The position numbers and the translations under genes were made by a program. 64,000 nt of DNA from Paracoccus aestuariivivens (GTDB taxonomy: Bacteria; Pseudomonadota; Alphaproteobacteria; Rhodobacterales; Rhodobacteraceae), in contig NZ_WMIE01000004.1 of assembly GCF_009711225.1 (NCBI RefSeq), forward strand, positions 1-64,000, in the 5' to 3' direction. The number at the start of each line of letters is the position of its first letter. Position 1 is the first letter of the stretch. This document shows positions 9,638-17,270 of the stretch, in pieces. A model generated the notes under the pieces. It searched no databases. It worked only from the letters and a program-made list of their open reading frames with translations, and had not been told where the DNA came from.

Positions 9638-10111
9638 ATGGCTAAGAATACGATCTGCCTGTGGTTCGACAACGACGCCGAGGCTGCGGCCCGATTTTAC
9701 GCCGAGACCTTTCCCGATAGCGCCGTTTCGGGGGTGCATCGCGCGCCAAGCGACTATCCCGGGGGCAAGAAAGGCGATGTGTTGACGGTGGATTTCACCG
9801 TCGCAGGCATCCCCTGCCTTGGCCTGAACGGCGGTCCGGTTTTCAAGCATAACGAGGCTTTTTCGTTCCAGATTTCGACCGAGGATCAGGCTGAAACGGA
9901 TCGTTACTGGAATGCGATTGTCGGCCATGGCGGTCGGGAAAGCGAATGCGGTTGGTGCAAGGACAAATGGGGGATTTCGTGGCAGATCACCCCGCGTGTC
10001 CTGACCGAGGCATTGGCAAAAGGCGGTGCCGAGGCCAAGCGCGCTTTCGAGGCAATGATGGATATGAAAAAAATCGACGTCGCTGCCATTGAGGAAGCGC
10101 GACGCGGCTGA
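9638..10111 (+). CDS. VOC superfamily protein, PhnB-like
   Basis: A 157-residue small cytoplasmic protein beginning NTICLWFDNDAEAAARFYAETFPDS, the hallmark of the PhnB-like (3-demethylubiquinone methyltransferase-like) branch of the vicinal oxygen chelate superfamily. A paired-beta fold ends with WGISWQITP. The start at 9638 follows CGAAAGGA; an upstream in-frame ATG at 9581 has no such site. Family members include glyoxalase-like and unassigned enzymes, and the substrate here cannot be inferred. It is convergent with the LysR gene. Confidence 0.85.
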   Translation: MAKNTICLWFDNDAEAAARFYAETFPDSAVSGVHRAPSDYPGGKKGDVLTVDFTVAGIPCLGLNGGPVFKHNEAFSFQISTEDQAETDRYWNAIVGHGGRESECGWCKDKWGISWQITPRVLTEALAKGGAEAKRAFEAMMDMKKIDVAAIEEARRG

Positions 10112-10126
10112 GCGGTTCGCACGACC

Positions 10127-11044
10127 TCAGGTCGGGCAGGACAGATCGGGCTCGGATTTCGACTTGCGGGCAAGGAAGTTGACAAAGGCCTTTACCCGCA
10201 GCGCGATCAAGCGATTGTCAGGATAGACGGCATGCAAGGGGACAACTCCGGCGCGCCAATCCGTCAGAACGCCCTCTAGTCGACCGGAGCGAAGCGCGTC
10301 TCCGACCACAAAGGCGGGAAGTTGGCAAATCCCGCCGTCATTCAGGGCGGCGACCATCAGCGCGGTGCCGTCGTTCAACTCCAGCCGCGGCAGGATCGGC
10401 ACGGCCACGAGCTCGGGGCCTTGGGTCATGGTCCAGACCCGCCCACGCCTCAGCGGCGTGAAATGCAGCAGATCGTGGCCGACAAGATCGTTCGGCGTCA
10501 GGGGGCGACCGCGACGCGCCAGATATCCGGCACTCGCGCAGGTCAGTAATGCCGAGCCGCCCAACGCGCGGGTGATCAGGTTCGGACCGACGGCGATGGT
10601 GCCCCGAATGGCAAGGTCAAAACGGCCTTCGATCAGGTTGCGTTCGTCGTTCGACAGGTCCAGCTCGATCCGCATGCCGGGATGCAGCGCCAGAAACTGG
10701 GAAATCCACGGGACAAGAAAGCGATGGCAGAAATCCGGCGGTGCGGTCAGCCGCAACCGGCCTTCGGGCGCAGTATGCTCGGCCTTTGCCGCGCGTTCGG
10801 CCAGATCCACACGCTGACCCAGATCGGAAAGTTGCTCGCGGTAGACCTGTCCTGCGGGCGTGAGGCGCACGATTCTGGTCGAGCGATGCAGAAGACGAAC
10901 ACCCAGTCTTCGTTCCAGATCAGACACCTGCGCGCTGACTGTCGCACGGGACAGGCCCAGCCCTTCGGCAGCAAGGGTGAAGCTTTCCTGCTCGGCCACG
11001 GCCAGAAACGCGGCAATGCCGTAAAGGGGATCTACCGTCTTCAT
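10127..11044 (-). CDS. LysR-family transcriptional regulator
   Basis: A 305-residue regulator with an N-terminal winged helix-turn-helix (AAFLAVAEQESFTLAAEGLGLSRATVSAQVSDLERRLGVRLLHRSTR) within about residues 5-65, and a C-terminal periplasmic-binding-like effector domain. It resembles the DsdA/CrgA-like branch that often controls a divergent neighbour. The frame is open to 11131, but the ATG at 11044 best matches family length. It faces the cupin gene across about 107 bases containing a pair of inverted 9-mers, so that gene is its likely target. Confidence 0.9.
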   Translation of the reverse strand: MKTVDPLYGIAAFLAVAEQESFTLAAEGLGLSRATVSAQVSDLERRLGVRLLHRSTRIVRLTPAGQVYREQLSDLGQRVDLAERAAKAEHTAPEGRLRLTAPPDFCHRFLVPWISQFLALHPGMRIELDLSNDERNLIEGRFDLAIRGTIAVGPNLITRALGGSALLTCASAGYLARRGRPLTPNDLVGHDLLHFTPLRRGRVWTMTQGPELVAVPILPRLELNDGTALMVAALNDGGICQLPAFVVGDALRSGRLEGVLTDWRAGVVPLHAVYPDNRLIALRVKAFVNFLARKSKSEPDLSCPT

Positions 11045-11053
11045 TAGGCCAAC

Positions 11054-11142
11054 CATCAAGACAGTGTCGCGGGATCGGGCCGCTTTATCGACCAGCATCG
11101 CCAAGCTTATAGCGGCTTCACCTGAAAACAATCGTCTTGATG
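11054..11142. promoter_or_regulatory. Inverted 9-mers in LysR/cupin divergent promoter
   Basis: CATCAAGAC at 11054-11062 is repeated in inverted orientation as GTCTTGATG at 11134-11142. Read in the direction of each gene, GTCTTGATGG lies eight bases before the proposed ATG of both the LysR gene and the cupin gene. The symmetrical placement suggests either paired regulator sites or a shared leader signal. Which one is not clear from sequence. Confidence 0.4.
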
Positions 11143-11151
11143 GAGAGACAA

Positions 11152-11613
11152 ATGACCAGCTTTGACCAAGCCGCCTATTCTCCTACGGGGGCCGGAACAA
11201 TGGCGATGGGTTTTGGCCCGCACCAGATCCGGATTCCGGCCACCCAGACCGGCGGACGACTGGGGGTGTTCGAATCCGAGCTTGCGCCCGGCGAGGGGCC
11301 GCCGATGCATGTCCATGACCGCGAGGACGAGTTCTTCCGCGTTCTCGAAGGCCGTTTCGCCTTTTGGTGCAATGGCGTACGCGTCGATCTTGACGCAGGC
11401 GGCCTGATCGTTGTGCCACGCGGATCGGTCCACCGCTTCATGAATATCGGTGAGACATCCGGTAGGGTCATGATCGTGGTCACCCCCGGCGGGTTTGAGG
11501 GATTCTTTGGCTCGGTCGAGGCGGAAAATCCGTCCACCCCGCAAGAGATCGACAGCCTCGCCGCGCGCTACCATCTACGCTTTACCCCTGCGCTGGCTGC
11601 CGCGATGGCGTGA
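11152..11613 (+). CDS. Cupin-domain protein
   Basis: A 153-residue single-domain cupin. The first cupin motif is seen as GEGPPMHVHDREDEFFRVLEGR, with two His and one Glu as candidate metal ligands, and the second as PRGSVHRFMN. The start at 11152 follows GGAGAGACA; a second ATG at 11137 is less well placed. Family members include quercetin-dioxygenase-like and sugar-isomerase-like proteins, so the reaction cannot be named. It is divergent from the LysR gene, which probably controls it. Confidence 0.87.
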   Translation: MTSFDQAAYSPTGAGTMAMGFGPHQIRIPATQTGGRLGVFESELAPGEGPPMHVHDREDEFFRVLEGRFAFWCNGVRVDLDAGGLIVVPRGSVHRFMNIGETSGRVMIVVTPGGFEGFFGSVEAENPSTPQEIDSLAARYHLRFTPALAAAMA

Positions 11614-11651
11614 CTCCTGAACAGTCGCCCGCGCAGGACGCGCACTTCCCG

Positions 11652-12386
11652 TCAGGTGATCTGGCCAAGGAAATTCTGCAGCCGCTCGTTTCGGGGATTA
11701 TCGAAGAACTCGGCAGGGGCGTTTTCCTCGACGATGACGCCCTTGTCCATGAAGATCACGCGGTCGGCGACGGCACGAGCAAAATCCATCTCGTGGGTGA
11801 CACAAATCATAGTCATCCCCTCGCGGGCGAGGTCGATCATGGTGTCGAGCACCTCTTTGACCATCTCGGGGTCTAGCGCCGAGGTCGGCTCGTCAAACAG
11901 CATGATGCGCGGCTTCATGCACAAGGCCCGTGCGATGGCGACGCGCTGCTGCTGTCCGCCCGATAGTTGGGCGGGGTATTTCTCGGCCTGTTCAGGAATG
12001 CGGACGCGCTCAAGGAATTTCCGCGCCGTCGCTTCAGCTTCGGCCCGTGGAGTTTTGCGGGTCTTCATCGGGGCAAGGACACAGTTCTCCAGCACGGTCA
12101 GATGCGGGAACAGATTGAAGCTTTGAAAGACCATGCCGACATCCTGACGGACCTTGGCAACGTTGTCTCCGCCGGCGGTCAGTTCGACGCCGTCAACCGT
12201 GATGGTGCCGGACTGGATGGTTTCCAACTGGTTGATCGTGCGGATCAGCGTCGATTTTCCGGACCCCGACGGCCCGCAAATGACGATGCGCTCGCCGCGT
12301 GCCACGGTCAGGTTGATGTCCACCAGCGCGTGGAAGGCGCTGTAGAACTTGTTGACGCCGCGCATGATAATCGCGTGTTCAGACAT
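11652..12386 (-). CDS. Polar amino-acid ABC transporter ATP-binding protein (GlnQ-like)
   Basis: A 244-residue ATPase with Walker [10 protein letters not shown], signature [15 protein letters not shown] and Walker [17 protein letters not shown], and the usual GlnQ/HisP length. The start at 12386 gives the family N-terminus; the frame stays open to 12485 without a better start. It is the last gene of a four-gene importer set with a binding protein and two permeases, all on the minus strand. The complex imports a polar amino acid or close relative. Confidence 0.92.
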   Translation of the reverse strand: MSEHAIIMRGVNKFYSAFHALVDINLTVARGERIVICGPSGSGKSTLIRTINQLETIQSGTITVDGVELTAGGDNVAKVRQDVGMVFQSFNLFPHLTVLENCVLAPMKTRKTPRAEAEATARKFLERVRIPEQAEKYPAQLSGGQQQRVAIARALCMKPRIMLFDEPTSALDPEMVKEVLDTMIDLAREGMTMICVTHEMDFARAVADRVIFMDKGVIVEENAPAEFFDNPRNERLQNFLGQIT

Positions 12387-12439
12387 GGTCCGGCTCCGGC
12401 AGGCTGGGCGCCCGACCATTTCGATCGGGCGGCAGGAGA

Positions 12440-13237
12440 TCACTCGGCGGTTTTGACGAATTCGGGCAGCGGGCCGCCCAGCCATTTTTCATGGGTCTTG
12501 TCCAGCATGCCATCAGTTCTGGCCTGCGCGACAAAGGCGTTGATCTTTTCAAGCAGCGCGTCAGAACCCGGCGCGACCGCGATGCCCTGCACTTGGCTGG
12601 ACAGATCGAACTTCTTGTCGAAACGATCGCCGGAAGCGGCATTGACCTGCGACATGACCACGTTCGAGGCCCCGATCAGTTTCACTTGTCCCGACATCAG
12701 CGCTTGAACCGCGCTGGCATCATCGTCGAAGCGGCGGATGTCGGCGTCAGTCGGCGCGACCTTGGTCACTCCGGTGTCTTGCGTCGAGGCGCGGGTGACC
12801 GCGATGCTTTGCCCCGAAAGCCCGGCCGCATCCGCAATCGCGGTCCCTTTGTCCCCATAAACCGCAATGCTGATACCGGCATAGGGCTTGGAGAAGTTCA
12901 CTTTCTCGGCGCGTTCCTTGGTGATCCCCAGCGAGGCGACCAGAACGTCGACCTGCCCCGAAAGCAGATAGGGAATGCGGTTCGGGCCGGTCACCGGCAC
13001 GATCTCGGCCTTGACGCCCAGAAACTCGCCAAGGGCTTTCGCGACATCGGCGTCATAGCCATCGGGCTTGCCTGCGACGTCCAGAATGCCGAAAGGCGGA
13101 AAGTCGACCAGCATACCGATCTTGACTGTACCGGCCGATTCAATCGCGGCCAGATCAGTGGCGAGCGTCGGTCCAGCGAGGCCTACGGCAAGTGCGCTGG
13201 CCGCAAGGGTCGCGAAAAGACGACGGTTCAGTTTCAT
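12440..13237 (-). CDS. Amino-acid ABC transporter substrate-binding protein
   Basis: A 265-residue periplasmic protein of family 3. It begins with a Sec signal peptide ([19 protein letters not shown], cleavage after TLA). The mature part contains [33 protein letters not shown] and [24 protein letters not shown], typical of glutamine/lysine-arginine-ornithine binding proteins. It sits 22 bases after a permease gene and 53 bases before the ATPase gene. Ligand specificity cannot be fixed from motifs. Confidence 0.92.
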   Translation of the reverse strand: MKLNRRLFATLAASALAVGLAGPTLATDLAAIESAGTVKIGMLVDFPPFGILDVAGKPDGYDADVAKALGEFLGVKAEIVPVTGPNRIPYLLSGQVDVLVASLGITKERAEKVNFSKPYAGISIAVYGDKGTAIADAAGLSGQSIAVTRASTQDTGVTKVAPTDADIRRFDDDASAVQALMSGQVKLIGASNVVMSQVNAASGDRFDKKFDLSSQVQGIAVAPGSDALLEKINAFVAQARTDGMLDKTHEKWLGGPLPEFVKTAE

Positions 13238-13258
13238 GTTTTCCTCCTCCGTTGTTTG

Positions 13259-13915
13259 TCAGCGCGTGATTGCCCGGCGCATTCGGGTTTCCATGCGTCT
13301 GGCCAAGAGCGACAGCGGCCAGCACAGGATGAAATACAGGATCGCGACCGTGCCAAAAACCAGAAACGGCTTGAAGGTCGCATTGTTGACGATCTGTCCC
13401 GCACGCGTCAGTTCGGTGAAGCCAATGATCGACGCCAAAGACGTGCCCTTGATCAACTGGACCAGAAACCCGACCGTCGGCGCTGTCGCGATCCGCATCG
13501 CTTGTGGCAGAATGACATGCCGCATCCGGTCGGCATAGCTCAGGGACAACGCCGTTGCGGCCTCGGTCTGGCCCGAAGGCACGGATTCGATCGAGCCACG
13601 CCATATTTCGCCAAGATAGGCGCTGGCATGCAAGGTCAGAGCGACAGCGGCAGCGAGTAGCGGGTTGATCGGCAGGCCGACGACTGCCAGCCCGAAATAG
13701 ACCAGAAACAGTTGCATCAGCAGCGGCGTGCCCTGAAACACCTGAATGAATCCGGCGGCACATCGGCGCAGGACGGTGATGTGCGAGGTCCGTGCCAAGG
13801 CAATCGTCAATCCGCCAAGCGCACCTCCGGCGAATGCGATGGCCGACAGGATCAGCGTCCAGCGCACGGCCATGACGATGAACCACACATCTGCGGATGA
13901 GAAAACCCGGATCAT
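13259..13915 (-). CDS. Amino-acid ABC transporter permease (HisM/GlnP type), subunit 2
   Basis: A 218-residue inner-membrane permease with about five helices. The family motif is seen at FIQVFQGTPLLMQLFLVYFGL, and the coupling loop at AATALSLSYADRMRHVILPQAMR. It follows the sister permease with a single base between stop and start, so the two are co-translated and probably form the heterodimeric channel of this importer. Confidence 0.92.
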   Translation of the reverse strand: MIRVFSSADVWFIVMAVRWTLILSAIAFAGGALGGLTIALARTSHITVLRRCAAGFIQVFQGTPLLMQLFLVYFGLAVVGLPINPLLAAAVALTLHASAYLGEIWRGSIESVPSGQTEAATALSLSYADRMRHVILPQAMRIATAPTVGFLVQLIKGTSLASIIGFTELTRAGQIVNNATFKPFLVFGTVAILYFILCWPLSLLARRMETRMRRAITR

Positions 13916-13916
13916 C

Positions 13917-14585
13917 CTAGCGGCTCGCCGGATACGAGAACACGGCGCGGCGTATCATCGCGAACACCGCCGAGAAACCCGCTGCAAGCAGAAAATACAT
14001 CACCGTCAGCACCAGATAGACCTCGAAACTGGCGAAAGTCTTGGCGTTCAGATCCGCGCCCGCCGAGGCGAGGTCATTGGCCGAAATCACCGAGACGACG
14101 CTGGAGGTCAGCATGAGGTAGATGAACTGGCTGGTCAGGGCGGGGTAGATGTTGCGCAATGCCGGTTTCAACACGACATGGCGCAGAATCTGCAAAGGAC
14201 TTAACGCCAGCGCCCTGCCGGCCTCGATCTGGCCTTGCGGGATGGACTCGATTCCGGCGCGGATGATCTCGGTGCCGTAAGCACCTACATTGATCACCAA
14301 TGCGACCAATGCCGCAGTATTCGGTGACATCGAGATCCCGACCGCAGGCAAGCCGAAGAAGATGAAGAAAATCTGGATCAGGAAAGGGGTATTCCGGATC
14401 ACCTCGACATAGATATCGACCAACCAGCGTAACAGACGGATGCCCGATGTCTTGGCGACCGCACCCGCCACAGAAACGATCAGCCCCAGAACCATCGCCA
14501 TCAGCGACAGCCGCACAGTCAACCATGCCCCGTGCAGAAGAAGGTCGATATTTTCTAGTACCGGCTGGAAGTTGAAGTGATACAT
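13917..14585 (-). CDS. Amino-acid ABC transporter permease (HisQ/GlnP type), subunit 1
   Basis: A 222-residue inner-membrane permease, first gene of the importer operon. The motif VEVIRNTPFLIQIFFIFFGLP and the coupling loop GRALALSPLQILRHVVLKPALR identify the HisMQ family. The 66-base gap upstream separates it from the LacI-family regulator gene and holds a 14-bp palindrome that may be the operator. Confidence 0.92.
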   Translation of the reverse strand: MYHFNFQPVLENIDLLLHGAWLTVRLSLMAMVLGLIVSVAGAVAKTSGIRLLRWLVDIYVEVIRNTPFLIQIFFIFFGLPAVGISMSPNTAALVALVINVGAYGTEIIRAGIESIPQGQIEAGRALALSPLQILRHVVLKPALRNIYPALTSQFIYLMLTSSVVSVISANDLASAGADLNAKTFASFEVYLVLTVMYFLLAAGFSAVFAMIRRAVFSYPASR

Positions 14586-14618
14586 CTGCCCTCCCCTGCG
14601 GATGTCGCTCCTTCCTAT

Positions 14619-14632
14619 TTAGAACGATCTAA
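14619..14632. promoter_or_regulatory. Candidate LacI-family operator
   Basis: TTAGAACGATCTAA is an inverted repeat of TTAGA and TCTAA around a central ACGA. LacI-family operators are typically palindromes with a central CG. It lies between the LacI-family gene and the first permease gene, 33 bases before the permease start. The assignment is by position and symmetry only. Confidence 0.45.
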
Positions 14633-14651
14633 GTCGCGATCTGAAATAAAG

Positions 14652-15662
14652 TCAATTAATTTGGACGCCGCTGCTTTCGCGTATTTTAAGCGCCGGAACC
14701 AGAATGCTGCGCTGGACCGGGACATCGGGATGGGCAAGGCGGCGGGCCAATAGCCCAGCCGCCGAGGCTCCGATCTGGTCAGGCCACATCGCTACGCTGG
14801 TTAAAGGCGGAAAGGTCAGTTGCGCCAAGGGCAGATCGTCCAGTCCGATCACAGCGATATCCTGACCCGGAACGCGCCCCGCGCGCCGCAGTCCTGCCAT
14901 CAATCCGGCGGCAAGCACATCGTTGAAGCACAGAACTGCAGTAGGTCTGCTGGCGAGCTGCAACACCTTTTCAGCCGATTGAAAGGCCCCCTCCCAACTC
15001 AATTCGGCCTCGACGATCCCCCCGTCTTCGGCATCGGTCTGAGCCAAGGCGCGGGTAAAGCCCAGAAGACGCTCCTTGCGGGCTGAGGTGCGGGCAGTCA
15101 CCGAAAGAAAGGCAACGCGGCGATGCCCCAATGCCACCAGATGTCTGACGGCAAGTCCCACGCCCTCGGCATAGTCGCCACCGGCGAAATCCGTCGCGTT
15201 CTCGCCTATCTCGCGAAGGGACTGGACGACGGGCAGATCCCAATGGTGCAACCGGTCGAGAAGCCCCGGGTCGGTGCCTTGGGCGGGACACAGGATGACC
15301 CCATCGACACCGTGGCCGCGAAAGCGGTGCAGGATCTCATCCTGCCGGAGTGGGTCGTCATGGCTATTGGCGAGCAATACGACACGATCCCCCTCGCCCA
15401 TCACCTGCTCGACGCCCGAGAGAAACTCGGTAAAAAACGAGTTCACGAGGTTCGGTACCACCACTCCGATCGTGCGGCTGCTTTTGCTTCGCATTCGCGC
15501 TGCGCCTAGATCATGCACGTAGTCCAGATCGGCCATCACGCGTTCGACCTTCAGGCGGGTCTTTTCTGCAACCAGCGGCGACTTGCGCACGACCAGAGAG
15601 ACGGTCGCGCGGGAAACACCCGCACCTTGGGCGACATCCTCGAGCGTGACCTTGCTGCGCAT
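14652..15662 (-). CDS. LacI-family transcriptional regulator
   Basis: A 336-residue regulator. The LacI helix-turn-helix occupies residues about 3-50 (VTLEDVAQGAGVSRATVSLVVR, then a hinge helix), followed by a periplasmic-binding-like sensor domain (RTIGVVVPNLVNSFFTEFLSG, and GLDDLPLAQLTFPPLTSV). The start at 15662 follows GGGGAAACGG and gives the usual family N-terminus. It is upstream of and co-directional with an amino-acid-type importer, an uncommon partner since most LacI members control sugar genes. Control of the importer is inferred from position. Confidence 0.9.
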   Translation of the reverse strand: MRSKVTLEDVAQGAGVSRATVSLVVRKSPLVAEKTRLKVERVMADLDYVHDLGAARMRSKSSRTIGVVVPNLVNSFFTEFLSGVEQVMGEGDRVVLLANSHDDPLRQDEILHRFRGHGVDGVILCPAQGTDPGLLDRLHHWDLPVVQSLREIGENATDFAGGDYAEGVGLAVRHLVALGHRRVAFLSVTARTSARKERLLGFTRALAQTDAEDGGIVEAELSWEGAFQSAEKVLQLASRPTAVLCFNDVLAAGLMAGLRRAGRVPGQDIAVIGLDDLPLAQLTFPPLTSVAMWPDQIGASAAGLLARRLAHPDVPVQRSILVPALKIRESSGVQIN

Positions 15663-15761
15663 GCCGTTTCCCCCGACGTCATATCTCCAAAATACCGAAG
15701 ATGACTTTTTTTGATAGGGTCGATCCCAGCAAGAGCGCACATCATTTCAATCAACTGCACA

Positions 15762-15788
15762 ACATCGGGGCAAGTCTTGCCCCGATGT
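15762..15788. repeat. 27-base perfect palindrome
   Basis: Arm ACATCGGGGCAAG (15762-15774) is followed by one base and its exact reverse complement (15776-15788). The flanking bases partly extend the symmetry (CAACA on the left, TGTTG on the right). There is no T-run on either side, which argues against a simple terminator. It may be an operator for a dimeric regulator or form a stable hairpin in a leader transcript. Confidence 0.7.
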
Positions 15789-15905
15789 ATTGTTGTTCAC
15801 CCTGAGGGCGAAAAACTCCCGTCCTGGAACCGCTGGAACGGACGATCCGCACTTATCCGTGACCAAAGACCGACAAGATGTGGAATGGAAATCGACGGTC
15901 GCAGC

Positions 15906-15958
15906 TTGTAACCGAGCATTTCCGACCATGAGGCAGACACGTTTCGTTACAAATTTGG
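15906..15958 (+). promoter_or_regulatory. 53-base shared promoter element, copy 1 (macA-like side)
   Basis: Begins TTGTAACCG and ends CGTTACAAATTTGG; the ends form an inverted repeat (TTGTAAC / GTTACAA). A second copy of identical length lies at 19877-19929, upstream of the response-regulator gene, with about 38 of 53 positions the same in a hand alignment and long matches at both ends and at TTTCC in the middle. It probably binds the adjacent OmpR-type regulator (inference). Confidence 0.6.
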
Positions 15959-16058
15959 CGGCTTTGGAAATCATTGCTCACCACCAGACCAACACGCGAA
16001 ACGTGGGCTTCCTATGTCGGTCACAACGGACATTCGAAGTGAGATGAGGAAAGGAACG

Positions 16059-17267
16059 ATGCGCAGATCCGTAATCGCCGGACTGGTCGTGATGGCCTTG
16101 GCAATCATAGGGCTTGGCCTGCGGCACAGTGGTTTCGCCACCGGCAATGCGTCAACGCCCACCTATCTGACCGCACCTGTCACTCGCGGAGACGTCGAAC
16201 TGACCGTCATGGCCGAAGGTCAGCTGAAACCAGAACATCTGGTGGCGGTCGGGGCGCAGGTCTCGGGGCGGATCACCTCGCTTGCGGTGAAACTGGGCCA
16301 GACCGTGAAAAAGGGCGATCTGATCGCCGAAATCGACTCGGTCACGCAGGAAAACGCCTTGCGGACCTCGAAAGCGTCGCTGGCGAATTACGAAGCGCAA
16401 CGGGCCGAACGGCAGGCGGTTCTGGCACTGGCGGAAAAAACGATGGCCCGCCAACAGCTTCTGGTCAAAAATAAAACCATTTCCCGCAGCGACTATGACA
16501 GTGCCCAAGAGGAAGTCGCGGTCGCCAATGCCCAGATCGAGGCGCTGGATGCCCAGATCGCGGGTGCGCAAGTCGCCATCGAGACAGCCGAGGCCAATCT
16601 GGCCTATACCCGCATCACCGCCCCCAGCGACGGCACGGTTCTGGCCATCGTCAATCAGGCCGGACAGACCGTCAACGCGGTGCAATCCTCGCCGACAATC
16701 GTGGTGCTGGGGCAACTGGACCGGATGGGCGTCCATGCGCAGATATCCGAGGCCGATATCGCCAAGGTCGCGGCGGGCCAGAAGGTCCGCTTCCATCTGC
16801 TAGGCGACGGCAGCCGCATTTACGAATCCTTCCTGCAGGAAATTGCCCCCGCGCCCCAAAGCATCGTCAATGACAGCGCGATCGACCCCGACAGCACCTC
16901 GGACAGCACCAGCGAGGCGGTTTATTACATCGGCCTGATCCCCGTTGAAAACGCCGACGGTCATCTGCGCACCTATATGACGGCGCAGGTCAGCATCGTG
17001 CTGGGGGCAGCCGACCAGGTATTGACCATCCCGACGGCCGCATTGGGAACGCAGGGTCAGGACGGGTCGTATTCCGTTCGGGTACTGCAAGGCGACGGAA
17101 CGTCCGTAACCCGTCAAGTGCAGATCGGCTTGAACGACAAGGTTGTGGCCGAAGTCCTGACCGGCCTTGCCGAAGGCGATCAGGTCATTACCGGCGAGGC
17201 TACGAACTCCACATCCAAATCCGGTCAAAACGGCGGCATGATGGGCCCGCCGCCGATGGGAGGTTAA
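16059..17267 (+). CDS. macA: MacA-like periplasmic adaptor (membrane fusion protein)
   Basis: A 402-residue adaptor anchored by an N-terminal helix (residues about 3-22). It has the lipoyl half-motifs (HLVAVGAQVSGRITSL and GTVLAIVNQAGQTVNA), a coiled-coil hairpin rich in Ala, Gln and Glu (about residues 95-185), and a beta-barrel. A Gly/Met-rich tail ends the protein. The start at 16059 follows AGGAAAGGA; an in-frame ATG at 16014 lacks such a site. It would link MacB to a TolC-type channel, which is not encoded nearby. The gene precedes the MacB-like gene by three bases. Substrates of such pumps include macrolides, peptides and lipids; the actual one here is unknown. Confidence 0.88.
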   Translation: MRRSVIAGLVVMALAIIGLGLRHSGFATGNASTPTYLTAPVTRGDVELTVMAEGQLKPEHLVAVGAQVSGRITSLAVKLGQTVKKGDLIAEIDSVTQENALRTSKASLANYEAQRAERQAVLALAEKTMARQQLLVKNKTISRSDYDSAQEEVAVANAQIEALDAQIAGAQVAIETAEANLAYTRITAPSDGTVLAIVNQAGQTVNAVQSSPTIVVLGQLDRMGVHAQISEADIAKVAAGQKVRFHLLGDGSRIYESFLQEIAPAPQSIVNDSAIDPDSTSDSTSEAVYYIGLIPVENADGHLRTYMTAQVSIVLGAADQVLTIPTAALGTQGQDGSYSVRVLQGDGTSVTRQVQIGLNDKVVAEVLTGLAEGDQVITGEATNSTSKSGQNGGMMGPPPMGG

Positions 17268-17270
17268 CCG

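Larger units (their letters stand above)
15663..16058. other. Divergent intergenic region, lacI-type gene / macA-like gene
   Basis: A gene-free stretch of about 396 bases between two divergent genes. It contains a near-perfect palindrome at 15762-15788, closer to the LacI side, and a 53-base element at 15906-15958 that recurs upstream of the response-regulator gene. About 100 bases of untranslated leader would separate that element from the macA-like start. No small gene was recognised here. Confidence 0.6.

Noticed and set aside
12491..13660. A 389-codon plus-strand frame across the amino-acid binding protein and permease
   Set aside because: Antisense to two well-supported genes with signal peptide and membrane motifs; no recognisable domain of its own.
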